Positions 26,955 to 36,755 of a DNA stretch of 38,265 bases are shown here, one piece after another. Within the stretch, counting starts at the first letter, position 1, and every line of letters begins with the position of its first letter. Both the position numbers and the translations under genes were made by a program. Under the pieces are notes generated by a model. That model had not been told where the DNA came from, searched no databases, and saw only the letters and a list, made by a program, of their open reading frames with translations. Source of the DNA: CAJBLF01 sp964418415 (GTDB taxonomy: Bacteria > Patescibacteriota > Gracilibacteria > Absconditabacterales > Absconditicoccaceae); the NCBI GenBank assembly GCA_964418415.1, contig CAYQLB010000010.1, positions 1-38,265 of the forward strand. Reading direction: 5' to 3'.

Positions 26955-28457
26955 ATGAATATAATTAGTATTGTCCTAATTGTCGTAGCTCTTGGGTTAT
27001 GATGAGTAGGTGGGTTCTATGGTTATAGAAGAACCTTAACGCAGAAGGCATTGGACTTCAAAAAGAAAATGGAAAGAGTGAAGGAAATCGAAGAAGAGTT
27101 ATTGGAAGCAGCCAAAAAAAAGGCGGAAAAAGTGTTGGAAACAGCAGAAGAAAAAGCCCAAAAAATCGAGACACAAAGATTAGAAAAAATGGAAGTGATC
27201 CAAAATAGATTGCTTGCCAGAGAAGAAAAAATGGATGAAAAACTAGAAAAATTAGAACAAGAAAAACTTAAACTGACAGACAAGCAGAAAGAAATGGATA
27301 CGATTATTGTCGAACAAACCAATAAGATTTCTGAAATTGCGAAACTTACTAAGGAAGAAGCAAAAGAACAATTGTTCGCTCAAGTAGAGAAGGAGTACCA
27401 AAAAGATATGGTCCAATTCGTCGAAAAGCTCAAGACGATTACTAAGGAAGAAGCAGACAAAGAAGCTGCTCATATCGTAGCTCAAGCCTTGCCGAGAGTG
27501 GCTGTGGAAAGTGTTGATGAATTTACCAGTAGGACTATTGATCTGCCCAATGAAGATATCAAAGGAAAACTTATCTGAAGAGAAGGAAGAAATATCTGAT
27601 TCTTCGAAAAAATGACGGGCGTGGAATTGATCGTAGATGATACTCCATTGACAGTCAGACTTTCCTCTTTTGATAGTGAGAAGAGATATATAGCATCAAT
27701 TATGCTTCAGAAACTTATCAAAGATGGAAGAATCAATCCGTTCTATATTGAAAAAACCTACAATGAGGTAGTCGCTGATCTTCAGAATATGCTTATCCAA
27801 AAAGGAAAAGAAGCGTTAGCTATCTTAAATATCCCTATGATGAAGCCTGAGTTGGTAAAAATGATTGGACAATATTATCTTAGATATAGTTATGGACAGA
27901 ATCTTTGGCAACATAGTATCGAAGTCGCTAAAGTATCTGAAGCTATAGCTACTGAATTGTGACTAGATCCTGGTTTAGCAAAAAAAGCAGGTCTTTTCCA
28001 TGATATCGGAAAAATCATCGCAAATACTTGAGAGTCACATTCTGCTATCGGAGCAGAGGTATTGAAAAAAATGGGTATGGATCCTGTTATCATCAATGCT
28101 GCAGAGGCACACCACTATGATGTACCTATCACTCACCCTATCGCTTGGATTGTTGCAGCGGCAGATGCTATATCAGCGTCTAGACCAGGTGCAAGATTCA
28201 ATACCAAAGAACTCTTCATTGAAAAAATGGGAGAGCTTGAAAAATTGATTTACGATATTCCTGGTATTGATAAGGTACATATTATGCAGGCGGGAAGAGA
28301 AATTATGGTCTATGTTAATCCAAAAGAAATCTCAGACAATGAACTCGAAAAATTGCTTAAAACTATTTGAGAAAAAATAGAGGAAAAACTTGATTATCCT
28401 GGTATCATCAGAGTAACCGGTATCAGAGAAACGAAAATTATTGAATTCTTAAGATAG
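26955..28457 (+). CDS. rny: Ribonuclease Y
   Basis: 500 residues, membrane-bound endoribonuclease that starts mRNA decay. One N-terminal membrane helix (IISIVLIVVALGLGGVGGFY), a coiled coil about residues 30-170 (KKMERVKEIEEELLEAAKKK), a KH domain KGKLIGREGRNIGFFEKMTG, then the HD domain with H-S-I-E-V-A (NLWQHSIEVAKV), GLFHDIGKII, AAEAHHYDV and VAAADAISASRPGAR. TGA codons supply glycine in LGGVGG, LIGREG, NIGFF, ELGLD, NTGES and TIGEK. Stop TAG at 28455. ATG 26955 begins the membrane helix. Complete and of normal length. Confidence 0.96.
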
Positions 28458-28563
28458 ACTTTTGATTATGGTTCTTATTTCTTAGGTTTTGGAACAATGA
28501 GTTTAGAAATTGAAAATTAAAATCTTGTACGCTGAACTGGCTTTTTAGCTTTTAAGCTGTTGT

Positions 28564-29343
28564 ATGTATCCTTATATCATCTTGTGGTGATCAAAATTCT
28601 ATCTTACAGGAATAGGTATTATCGTCTCTTTTCTTGTGTTTTTGGGTATTGCTCGACATCTTACTAAGAGATATCATCAAAACTTTTGGAAACTGTTTTA
28701 TTGGCTACCATTCCTTATTGTACTGACGTATTTTTTTGGATCATATATTAATTTCGTTTTTGATGTCGGTATCTTTCCAACAAATGGAACAGAATTCGTT
28801 CAATTATTATCTCCTTATGGATACAAATTTCATCTTACCGGTCTCTTGTTGGGAATGTTTATAGCCATCTCGATCTTTCTTAAAAAAATTATCAGGATAG
28901 AAAATAAAAAAGTATGGTCAGATATATTATTCTTTTCATTAGCCTTATCGTTAGTACCATTGTGATTGTTTTTGCTTATGGGTGATAACTTCATGGGGTC
29001 TGCAACCAATTCTTGGTTAGGTATCAAATCACTTCATTCAGATAGTCAACGAAATAAATTTACTGCCGTCTATCCTATAGGACTTTTCTTGTCAATTGGA
29101 GCCTTATTTATTTCGCTCTATATCAAAATTATCAAAAAGAAAAAGTTTGGATATGGTATGCTTGGTTTCGCTATATTACTTATTTTTCTCAGTATTCTTC
29201 TGCTTTTTCAGCAATATTCCAAACATGCGGTATTCTCATTATGAAGCATAGTATTTGATATCAAACAATACTCGTGTTGGATTGTTGCTCTTATTTGTTA
29301 TCTAGGGTATAATAGATGGCAGAGAGTACCTGATCTTCAATAA
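28564..29343 (+). CDS. Divergent prolipoprotein diacylglyceryl transferase-like membrane protein
   Basis: 259 residues with six or seven membrane helices (TGIGIIVSFLVFLGIARHLT; LFYWLPFLIVLTYFFGSYI; LLLGMFIAISIFLKKII; LFFSLALSLVPLGLFLLMG; YPIGLFLSIGALFISLYI; GFAILLIFLSILLLFQ). The layout and the segments SPYGYKFHLTGLLLGMF and LLMGDNFMGSATNSWLGI correspond in position to Lgt (SFHGGLIG and GRIGNFxNGE...PWG). The Arg of the GRxxNF motif is replaced and the His is present, so it may be a divergent or inactive Lgt. Lgt attaches diacylglycerol to lipoproteins; lspA is in the same window. TGA after W in the opening and twice later. TAA stop. Confidence 0.55.
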
Positions 29344-29424
29344 TATTAACTCAAAGCTTGAAGCTCAAAGCTTAAAGCCTCAAACCAAATTATATGTATT
29401 TTACTGTTTGTGGTTGATTGGTAT

Positions 29425-30966
29425 ATGAAGTTATTTTTCCTTAAAGAACATAGTTTATATAAGATATTTAAGACCATAGAGAAAGTGCCCAGTGGGAGAA
29501 CTATCTATATTTATATAGATCCTGAGCATTCTTTTTTTGATAATGAACGGCGAGGTAAAGAAATCAAAGAGCTTCTCCAAAAAAAGAATCTCAATGGATT
29601 GTTTGTCACTAAGACAGAAAAATCCAAATATTTCTTCACTAGTCTCGGTCTCAATGTACAACATCAAGAGAAACATAAGATCGTCAAATATTTTAGATTG
29701 GCTTATGACTTTTTCTTTAATATCAAAAAATTTCATCTTCAGGTATATACCAAGAAAAATTATGTCTTCTATGCAGTATTCGCTTTTGAAATATTGTTTG
29801 TTTTGATTATTCTTTATTTGTTATATTCGCTTATTTTACCTAGTACACGCATCGATATTGTTCCTGTAAGTCAGATAGAAAGTATTGTTTATAATTTTCG
29901 TTACTATCCTTTTGCTGATTCTCAATTTGAAGATGAAACAAGATATCTTTCATTACCATACTATACTGGCTATATCGACTATAAATATGATATGACTATC
30001 AGTACTGCAAATATCAAATATATTCAACAGCCCTCACAAGGTGTAGTTGAGATGATTAATAAAGTCCCTAAAGATTATGGTTTTATAAAAGATACGAGAT
30101 TTGTTACTGATGATGGTCGTCAATTTCAGGCGGTTGCGGATTTTATCGTACCACAAGGTACAGAAACCAATCCTGGAAAGGTTTTGGTAACCTTGAAAGC
30201 TATGGAGCAGGATATCAATGGCACACTCATGTGATCTAGAGGTAATATCGTAGAATGAACGAAGGTGTTTATCAAAAACATGAAAAATAGTTACTATGCT
30301 CAGAATGTCTATGGAGTTGTATTAGAAAGTTTTTCTTGAGGCAATCTTCAGTCAGAAGGAATTGTCTCTAATAAAGATATCGATGTTCTTTCAGGAAAAC
30401 TAGTCAGCACTATCTATAAACAAAAAAATAATATCGTTTTCAATAATTTCAAGATGCCTGATACTATGGTGCTCAATTTTGATCAATTGATTTCTACTCA
30501 GATCAAATCTATCCAAATTAAAAATGTTCCTGGAGAAAAAACACCATTATTAAAAGGTTCTATTGTTGTACGTTTCAATTTTGATTATATCAAAAAAGCA
30601 GACCTTATGGTTATCGTAGATAAGTATGTTAAACAAAGAATATATGATAAAATGAAACTTTTTGAAATTGATACTTCTTCTACCGTTATGTTTAAAAATA
30701 TGACTACAGAAACGTGAGGTATTTTCGTTATTCCTACTAAAGTAGATATCAAACAGAGCTATGATTTTTCTAAAGATATCAATGGAATCGTACCTGATAT
30801 AAAAGATCGTATTGTTGGTCTCAATGAGGAAAAGGCTAGAGATATCCTTTTTTCTTATCCAGAAATTTCCTCATTTGATATTATTATCAGACCTCCTCGG
30901 TATACAACTGTTTCTAAACTAAAATCTAGGATTAAGGTTACCGTTAATGGTAAACATATTAAATAA
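29425..30966 (+). CDS. Baseplate-J-like domain membrane protein
   Basis: 513 residues from ATG 29425 (a GTG at 29410 is an alternative). A cytoplasmic N-terminus of ~120 residues (KTIEKVPSGRTIYIYID) precedes one membrane helix (VFYAVFAFEILFVLIILYLL) near 110-130. The long outer part has NKVPKDYGFIKDTRFVTDDG, VADFIVPQGTETNPGKVLVT and GTLMGSRGNIVEG, the pattern N-x-x-...-TRF-x-x-x-DG-x-x-F and G-S-RGNI of baseplate J/gp47-like proteins common in candidate phyla; KNVPGEKTPLLKGSIVVRFN and SYPEISSFDIIIRPPRY end it. Its job at the surface is unknown. TGA codons at about 30232, 30257, 30337 and 30715 read as Gly. TAA stop. Confidence 0.7.
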
Positions 30967-30996
30967 ACAATTGTTTCTTCTGTTTTTTTGATAAAG

Positions 30997-31022
30997 AAAA
31001 ATCCCCTTATTAAGGGGTTTTT
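30997..31022. terminator. Bidirectional terminator
   Basis: AAAAATCCCCTTA pairs with TTAAGGGGTTTTT; it lies 31 bases after the stop at 30966 and directly beside the stop of the convergent gene at 31028. Confidence 0.8.
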
Positions 31023-31027
31023 ACCAA

Positions 31028-31438
31028 TTATTCGGGTTGTTTTACATAGACCCTCCTCAGTTTTCTGTCAAGTTTTTTGAATAATTTGGGATACTGGTTT
31101 CTCGACTCGAATCCGATCCATATCCCCTTCATTCCATCATCCACCTCAAAGTAGGTGGTGATACAATACTTTCGCCCTGCATATTCTTCGCTTACCAACA
31201 TCAGGGTTTCCCCCTTTGTTGTTTGCCATACAGCAATTTTCCCTTTTTGCTCTGAATTAATTTGATATACTTCACACCAAAGTAATTCTGCATTTAAGAA
31301 CATCTTATTGATGTCTCTCATACGTAAGCAATAGGTAATTGGATCGATCTTCTTGGTGAAGTTAATTCCTTGTTCCTTTGTTTGGCTCCATCCTATTGTA
31401 GGCAGAACCATCATAACCACAAAGATGATTTTTTTCAT
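31028..31438 (-). CDS. Small secreted hypothetical protein
   Basis: 136 residues from ATG 31438 (MKKIIFVVMMVLPTIGWSQ is a clear signal peptide); an upstream ATG at 31465 would add MSATKKTNA. The mature part is rich in charged and aromatic residues (EQGINFTKKIDPITYCLRMR, YAGRKYCITTYFEVDDGMKG, FKKLDRKLRRVYVKQPE) and I cannot assign a family. All ~9 glycines use GGN with no TGA, and the signal style and slightly higher GC recall Bacteroidota proteins; import is possible but unproven. TAA stop; terminators on both sides. Confidence 0.72.
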   Translation of the reverse strand: MKKIIFVVMMVLPTIGWSQTKEQGINFTKKIDPITYCLRMRDINKMFLNAELLWCEVYQINSEQKGKIAVWQTTKGETLMLVSEEYAGRKYCITTYFEVDDGMKGIWIGFESRNQYPKLFKKLDRKLRRVYVKQPE

Positions 31439-31526
31439 AGCATTTGTTTTTTTTGTTGCGGACATTTTTTAATTATTTCTATCAAAAAGTCAACAGACAC
31501 TTTTTTAAAAACATATCTTTAAAATA

Positions 31527-31553
31527 AAAAAATCCTCTGTTTGAGGATTTTTT
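31527..31553 (-). terminator. Terminator after DUF3127 gene
   Basis: AAAATCCTC and GAGGATTTTTT form a hairpin with T-tract on the minus strand, 19 bases beyond the stop at 31572. Confidence 0.75.
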
Positions 31554-31571
31554 GTCTATATGCGTATTTGA

Positions 31572-31898
31572 TTAGAATGGTAAATCATCACCACCTTCTT
31601 CTTTTTTATTTCCTCCACTTACTGCTCATTTTTCTAATCTTCGTGCGGTAATGCTGTTAAATCGTCTTCCTGGTTGTGTTTTGGATTCGTTAGTCCTTGT
31701 GTTGAGATAGACAGTAATGAGATCACCTACTTTCACATCTGCTAACAATTCTGTCTTGTCTTTGAAAAAATCTACTGCCAATCCTCCTTTGAATTCTCTG
31801 TCAGTGTCTTCCTCGAGTACAATAGTTTGTTTCTCAATAGCGTTAGCTCCTACCGTTTCTTTCGGTCAGATAAATTTTACGGTTCCTGTGTACTGCAT
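31572..31898 (-). CDS. DUF3127-like OB-fold protein
   Basis: 108 residues: MQYTGTVKFIGPKETVGANA, IEKQTIVLEEDTDREFKGGL, AVDFFKDKTELLADVKVGDL, ITVYLNTRTNE...RFNSIT and a flexible acidic tail ending GGDDLPF. The five-strand order and the DDLPF tail are shared with single-strand-binding-like OB-fold proteins, especially the DUF3127 group. The tail of SSB recruits partner proteins, so a role at single-stranded DNA is plausible but not shown. TGA codons supply Gly in FIGPK and EKGAV. TAA stop, followed by a terminator. Confidence 0.72.
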
Positions 31899-31949
31899 TT
31901 CTATATAGCTAAGTAATAAAACTAATTAATGAACAATTTGTTATAAAAA

Positions 31950-32010
31950 AGCTTGATGCTTGATGCTTGATGCATCTATTAGTACTTTATTGTGTATTGA
32001 GCATTAAGCT
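31950..32010. repeat. GCTTGATGC tandem repeat and hairpin
   Basis: Three tandem TTGATGC units (31951-31973) and a partly complementary GCATTAAGC at 32001-32009. A related AAGCTTGAAGCTCAAAGC sequence stands at 29351-29380. They occur only between genes. Confidence 0.5.
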
Positions 32011-32038
32011 TTGTGTTTATAGCATATATTGTAAATTT

Positions 32039-32455
32039 TTATTTTCTTTTTTCAAGCATAACTCTGATAATTAGTAGACCTACTCCTATACTCAGCATGA
32101 TATCTGCAATGTTGAATATCGGAAAATTGAATATATGGATATCAATAAAGTCCCTCACCCCTCCCAAAAAGATTCTGTCGATGAAATTTCCTATCGTACC
32201 TGCGATGAGTAATGTTGTTATTATTCGATTAATTTTTTTTGTTATAAATAGTCGTATAAAAGCTCATATTCCCGCTAAACTCATTATTATAATAATGATG
32301 AGTGGAACAGGTAGTGATCGGGAAATTCCTTCGTTGAATACTGGGGTAAATAGGGAAATATCTTCCAGAATTCTTATATTATAAAAAAAATATTTAGACA
32401 ACAGATCTATTCCAACTAAAACTATTATCGATATTCGGAGTTTCCGCTGTTTCAT
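32039..32455 (-). CDS. lspA: Lipoprotein signal peptidase (signal peptidase II)
   Basis: 138 residues, four membrane helices. It cleaves signal peptides of diacylated prolipoproteins. The first catalytic motif is GNFIDRIFLGGVRDFID and the second FNFPIFNIADIMLSIG, holding the two Asp residues of the aspartyl protease; opening KQRKLRISIIVLVGIDLLSK is typical. Glycines in AGIGAFIR, FLGGV and SIGVG are partly TGA. ATG 32455, TAA 32039. It lies 40 bases downstream of der on the same strand. Confidence 0.92.
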
Positions 32456-32494
32456 AAAAAAGGTGGAAGGGTAAATATGGGACGTGGGGTGGAT

Positions 32495-33880
32495 CTATTC
32501 CCTGTCCCTTTCATCTTGTCCCTCAAGTTTGTTTAATCTGGAGTCCGTTCTGCCTTTGAATCTAATGACAATAGGTGTTCCCATAAAATCGAAATGTTTT
32601 CTAATGCTATTTTCCAATCGCCTTTTGAAAGCAAAATTTGCTCTTTCTTTGTGATTGACGAATGCTACAAAGGTCGGCGCATTGATATCTACTTGAGTGA
32701 TATAGAGAATTTTGCATGCTCTGTTTTTTGCAAATCTTGGTGGCCTAGAAACAAATTCTTTTCCAATGATATCATTTAATTGACCTGTTTCTACTCTTTT
32801 CTCTGCTTCTTTTTTCATCTTACTGACAACGGTGAAAATTTCTTTGACACCCTTTTTTGTTAGTGCAGAAATGGGAAAAATTGGCATATATTTTGCGAAA
32901 TCCATTATTGCAAATGATTTTTTGATGAGAAAATTTAGTTCTTTTTTATCAAGCAGATCAATCTTATTGAGACATACAATCATGGGAAGTGCCAGATTAT
33001 TAATTTCTTGTATTAAGGTCATATCTCTATGAGAAATTCCTTCTGCTGCATCTACTATAAAAAGAATAATAGGCCTAATAAATTTTAACATTTCCAAAGT
33101 CTTATCATTGGCTATTTTTTCTATTCCATGAACGCTTCCTTTTTTTCTGATGCCTGCTGTGTCGTATACCTTATATTTTTTTTTATTCAAAATAAAATCT
33201 CCAGTTATGTAATCACGTGTTGTGCCTGGAATATTTTCTACTTTCGCTAATGGCTTTCCTACTAGCGTATTGAGTAGGGTAGACTTCCCTGCGTTTGGTT
33301 TGCCTATAATAGCGAGATGAGTGAAATTCGGGTCTTTTTGTGCTTGTTTTGCTGGTAATATCTCCTTCATTTTTTCTTTTATAGATCAAGTATTTACTAT
33401 TTTGATGATGAGATCTTTTACTTCTGTGAGATTCTTTTGCTTTTTGGCACTGATACCAACGATATTATCAAACCCTAAATCGAAATATTCATTTACTGCG
33501 AGGTCGTAATCTTTTTCTTTATGTTTGATGTCGATTTTATTGATGATGAGAATAGTGTTTTTTTTCTTATTTTTCTTGGTGATATATCAGAAAATTTGTT
33601 GTTCTTTGGCGGTAATTCCTATGCTATCATCGATTACAAAAAGAATGAGATCAGATTCGTCTATGATTTGTTGGATCAATGGTTGTTCTTCCTTAAAATC
33701 ATGCAATCCTGGACTATCCAAAAAAGTGACGATTCCGATATCGTCTATCTGTGTTTTGTGTTGAATAATATCTCTGGTAGTTCCTGGGATGTCAGTGACT
33801 ATTGCTCTGAATTGACCGATAAGCCTATTGAAGAGCGTAGATTTTCCGACATTGGTAGAACCGACTAAACCGATTTTCAT
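32495..33880 (-). CDS. der: Ribosome biogenesis GTPase Der (EngA)
   Basis: 461 residues with two G domains, needed for 50S assembly. G domain 1: MKIGLVGSTNVGKSTLFNRL, DIPGTTRD, FLDSPGLHD and INKIDIKHK. G domain 2 (from ~residue 190): AIIGKPNAGKSTLLNTLVGK, ENIPGTTRDYITGDF, YDTAGIRKKG and LNKIDLLD. The C-terminal KH-like domain (FVSRPPRFAKNRACKILYIT, FMGTPIVIRFKGRTDSR) is complete. TGA codons occur at 33584 and 33386, between the domains' parts, so standard reading would split it in three. Stop TAG. Confidence 0.96.
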
Positions 33881-33915
33881 ACTACATATAATTAAGAATT
33901 AAGATCGCTTACGGC

Positions 33916-34017
33916 GATTATTAACCACATAGGAATTTCAAAACAATTCCTATTCCGCTTTGCGGGATAAAAACGACGACAAGGTTCTTTATGGAACTTT
34001 GCACGTCTTATTTTAGA
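33916..34017 (+). repeat. Structured dispersed repeat, copy B
   Basis: Hairpin 1 is ATAGGAATT (33929-33937) with AATTCCTAT (33945-33953), hairpin 2 CCGC-TTT-GCGG (33955-33965). The conserved AAAACGACGACAAGGT and GCACGTCTTATTTTA, which partly pair with one another around ACTTTG, follow. It matches 13208-13308 (minus). It lies in the 223-base gap between der and the cytidylyltransferase gene. Flanks 33885-33915 and 34017-34050 hold further inverted AATTAAGAATT sequences. Confidence 0.65.
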
Positions 34018-34103
34018 ATTAAGAATGATAGAAATTCTTAATTATTGACTATAGTTGTGAAAATCACCTTACGGAAAAACTGCGAAAAATCAATTGTATT
34101 GTG

Positions 34104-34511
34104 TTATTTTTTTTGTTTTATGAGCGGGTTTTTATTCATATCTGACTGATAAGTATCTATAGTGACGACTTCTGTTTTGTATTGTTGTTCAAAAAGAAAA
34201 TTTCATAGGTCGTAAAGTAGTTGTATTTGATCGTGACCAAGTGCGATAATATCCGGTTTGTGTTTTTGGATAGCAAAAAAATAATCGCTTTCGTGTCAAA
34301 GTTCTATAATGTCTGCAATATTGAGTTTTTTAATGTTTTCTAATCTTTGCTGTTCGTTGTAATTGGGTAGACGTCCTTTAAATTTTAATACATTATGGTC
34401 TCTCGCTATTATAGTTATTAGCCTATCTCCATAGGTTTTTGCTTGTTGTAAAAAGTGAATGTGCCCAGAATGTATAAGATCAAATGTTCCAAATGTAATG
34501 ACGGTTTTCAT
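34104..34511 (-). CDS. Cytidylyltransferase-like nucleotidyltransferase
   Basis: 135 residues. MKTVITFGTFDLIHSGHIHF carries the GTFDxxHxGH signature that binds the CTP/ATP phosphates, and HNVLKFKGRLPNYNEQQRLE with IIELGHESDY and IIALGHDQIQLLYDLG follow as in glycerol-3-phosphate cytidylyltransferase / FAD synthetase-type enzymes. Most similar members make CDP-activated polar groups or nucleotide cofactors; the substrate is not clear from sequence. TGA codons in ELGHE and DLGNF are Gly. ATG 34511, TAA 34104. Read away from rsmH. Confidence 0.8.
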
Positions 34512-34678
34512 TTCAGAAAAATCAGAAATAAATTTGTTTGTAGTATATTTATTTACTCAAAGATTGCTACAATAATGAATAGTGTTTGTTTGAGATAAGA
34601 TTTTATTTGGGAAATTGTTTGCAAACTTATTTGTAATTCATAATCTGTATTTATTGTTTTTAATTCGTTATTTTTTGA

Positions 34679-35572
34679 ATGCTTCTTCATACGCCCGTTA
34701 TGCTCAAAGAAGTTTGCGAGTATCTTCCACAATATACCAAACTGATCGTTGATTGTACTCTTGGACATGGTGGACATGCTATGGCACTTTTGTCTATTGC
34801 AAAAGAAGCGAAACTGATAGGTTTCGATATTGATGAAAAGATGATGACTAAAGCTACATTGACTATAGGGACTAGGGATAAGGAACAAGGCACAAAGATA
34901 GGAGAGAGAATAGAGTATGTGCGTGGGAATTATGCGGATATCGTTTCGGTGTTGGCGTGAAGAAAAGCAGAATATATTTTGAATGATTTGTGAGTAAATT
35001 TAGAACATTTCAAAGATGTGAGCCGTGGATTTAGCATCAGAGGAGATGTGCCTTTAGATATGAGATTCGATACGTCCACAGGTAAGACTGCTGCGGATAT
35101 TCTTGCCCACTATACGACAGACCAACTTACACATATATTTGAGGAATATGCAGATTTTTCTTCCCCAAAAGCACTTGAACTCGCTAAGCACATTGTTACT
35201 ACGAGAAAGCACCATCCGATTTGTACGACTCAAGAATTCAAAAAAGTTCTGCATGATTGTGGCCTCGGAGATCCGGCATCTATCGTTATTTTTCAGGCAT
35301 TGAGGATCGAGACCAATAAGGAATTGGATAATCTAAAGAGATTTCTTGCGGAGTTTTCACAATGTCTACAATTGTCTTGAAGATGTGTAATAATTACCTA
35401 TCATAGTATTGAAGACAGGTTGGTAAAAATTGCATTCAATGCGTTGGTCGATACATGAAAATACACCTTAGTAACCAAAAAACCGATCAAACCAAACTAC
35501 AAAGAAGTCGCGGTAAATAGGGCTGCGAGAAGTGCGAAGATAAGAATAATTGAGAAGACAAAAATTGACTAA
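34679..35572 (+). CDS. rsmH: 16S rRNA (cytosine(1402)-N4)-methyltransferase RsmH
   Basis: 297 residues. It methylates C1402 in the decoding centre of 16S rRNA. MLLHTPVMLKEVCEYL is the canonical start (HxPVMLxE). The SAM-binding motif is seen as VDCTLGHGGHAMALL and IGFDIDEKM; LNDLGVNLEHFKDVSRGFSI, PLDMRFDTSTGKTAADIL, FQALRIETNKELDNLKRFLA and the end NRAARSAKIRIIEK complete the family. TGA codons supply Gly near 34957, 34990, 35377 and 35455. TAA stop. mraZ is not upstream; the gene before it is read the other way. The FtsL-like gene follows after 117 bases. Confidence 0.95.
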
Positions 35573-35644
35573 AGCTCCCCCGATTTCTCGAGGGTCGCGA
35601 CAAAAGGTTACTGAAAGATAGCTACCTTTAGGTAATTGTTTGTC

Positions 35645-35662
35645 ATCCCGACTTGTCGGGAT
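35645..35662. repeat. Perfect hairpin ATCCCGAC-TT-GTCGGGAT
   Basis: An 8-2-8 perfect inverted repeat in the 117-base gap between rsmH and the FtsL-like gene. The gap also holds AGGTTAC/TACCTTT inverted pairs (35605-35635). A close relative of this hairpin occurs at 38186-38205. No direct T-tract, so terminator function is doubtful. Confidence 0.6.
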
Positions 35663-35689
35663 ATTCGTCCATTTATTTAGTTATGAAGT

Positions 35690-36079
35690 ATGAGAACATT
35701 CGCTTTTATTCCAGGACAGGTGAATAAAGTATACAATGGGATCGTCAATAAATATAGGCACTATGATAGTGTTGTAGAACTTTTTAAGGTGTCTGGAGCT
35801 TTGGTGTTTCTTATTATTTGTGGATTCATCTATTTATATTTTATAAACATGTCTTCTACGCGTGGATATTTTCTCAAACAAGCAGATCAGGAGATGACCG
35901 CTATCAATTTTAGGTATGAGATATTAAAAACTAAATTGCTTGATTATAAACAACAAAACTGGAACTCTATCCAGTCTTCTAGTTTCAAGAGGGATGTTGT
36001 AGATGTCAGTGCAGAGATTGTGAAGATACCAAATGGGGTGCAATTAGGGTTTTTGTCTGCTGAAGACTTAGTACATTAA
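35690..36079 (+). CDS. FtsL-like divisome protein
   Basis: 129 residues: a cytoplasmic N-terminus of ~40 residues, one membrane helix (FKVSGALVFLIICGFIYLYF), then a short coiled coil (LKQADQEMTAINFRYEILKT) and a C-terminal tail (ISAEIVKIPNGVQLGF-type ending). Together with its place right after rsmH this is the plan of FtsL, the bitopic division protein that works with FtsB/FtsQ. Sequence alone is too variable to prove it. No TGA inside; TAA stop. The next gene is on the opposite strand, so no ftsI follows here. Confidence 0.6.
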   Translation: MRTFAFIPGQVNKVYNGIVNKYRHYDSVVELFKVSGALVFLIICGFIYLYFINMSSTRGYFLKQADQEMTAINFRYEILKTKLLDYKQQNWNSIQSSSFKRDVVDVSAEIVKIPNGVQLGFLSAEDLVH

Positions 36080-36132
36080 TTTCTAATTTCTAAAAAAATC
36101 CGGGAATGCAGATATTTTATATATAGCGGTTT

Positions 36133-36732
36133 TTATTCTTCCGTTTTTTTTCTTATTTTTTTGGTAATCATACTAGAGGTTTTTTTGTAACATCGTTTGA
36201 TACTTAGGAATAATATGATTCCTCATAAAATATATATCACCCCTATTTTCCAGCCATGTAAAAATTTTTCTAGTTGACCGATACTTATACTTCATAGATA
36301 TCCCATCCCTACGTAAACAGTTTTGACGATAAGCGAAACAAGTGCGGAGTACATCAGAAAATTAAAGAAATTCATTTTTTTTATTCCTGCAGACATCAGT
36401 GATGGAGCTGAAAGATAGGGTGTTATCTTAACGATAAGAAAATAGAAAAACGGATATTTGGTATAGAGATTTTTGAATAATTTTTTTTCCGTGAAGCGTT
36501 CGTGATGCCTGTATAATCGAGTGATCCTATGCAAACATCTCCCCATGATATAGAGTCAGATATCTCAAAGTATATCTCATGCAATCGTTATCAAAAAAAC
36601 GTACTCCAAGCGGAGCAATCCTTGTGCAGCAATCCCTCCACTTACGAAAGACGCGATTGGACCTTCTGCAGTTGTCGTAATCAACAACACAAGATAAGCG
36701 TGATCTTTGATGACATTTATTACTGTTTCCAT
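36133..36732 (-). CDS. DedA/VTT-domain membrane protein
   Basis: 199 residues, intact only in table 25 (three TGA close together near 36570-36590 in AGDILGDIGLY, one more further on). The opening LVLLITTTAEGPIASFVSGG then IAAQGLLRLEYVFLITIAGD and ILGDIGLYIMGR is the core of the SNARE-associated/DedA (VTT) fold. FFYFLIVKITPYLSAPSLMS and the helix LVSLIVKTVYVGMGYLG follow. Proteins of this family flip or transport lipids across the membrane. A basic C-terminal tail ends KKTSSMITKKIRKKTEE; TAA. ATG 36732. The glycosyltransferase gene upstream ends 24 bases before, suggesting one operon. Confidence 0.8.
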
Positions 36733-36755
36733 ATTCTTTTATACAAATAATTTTT

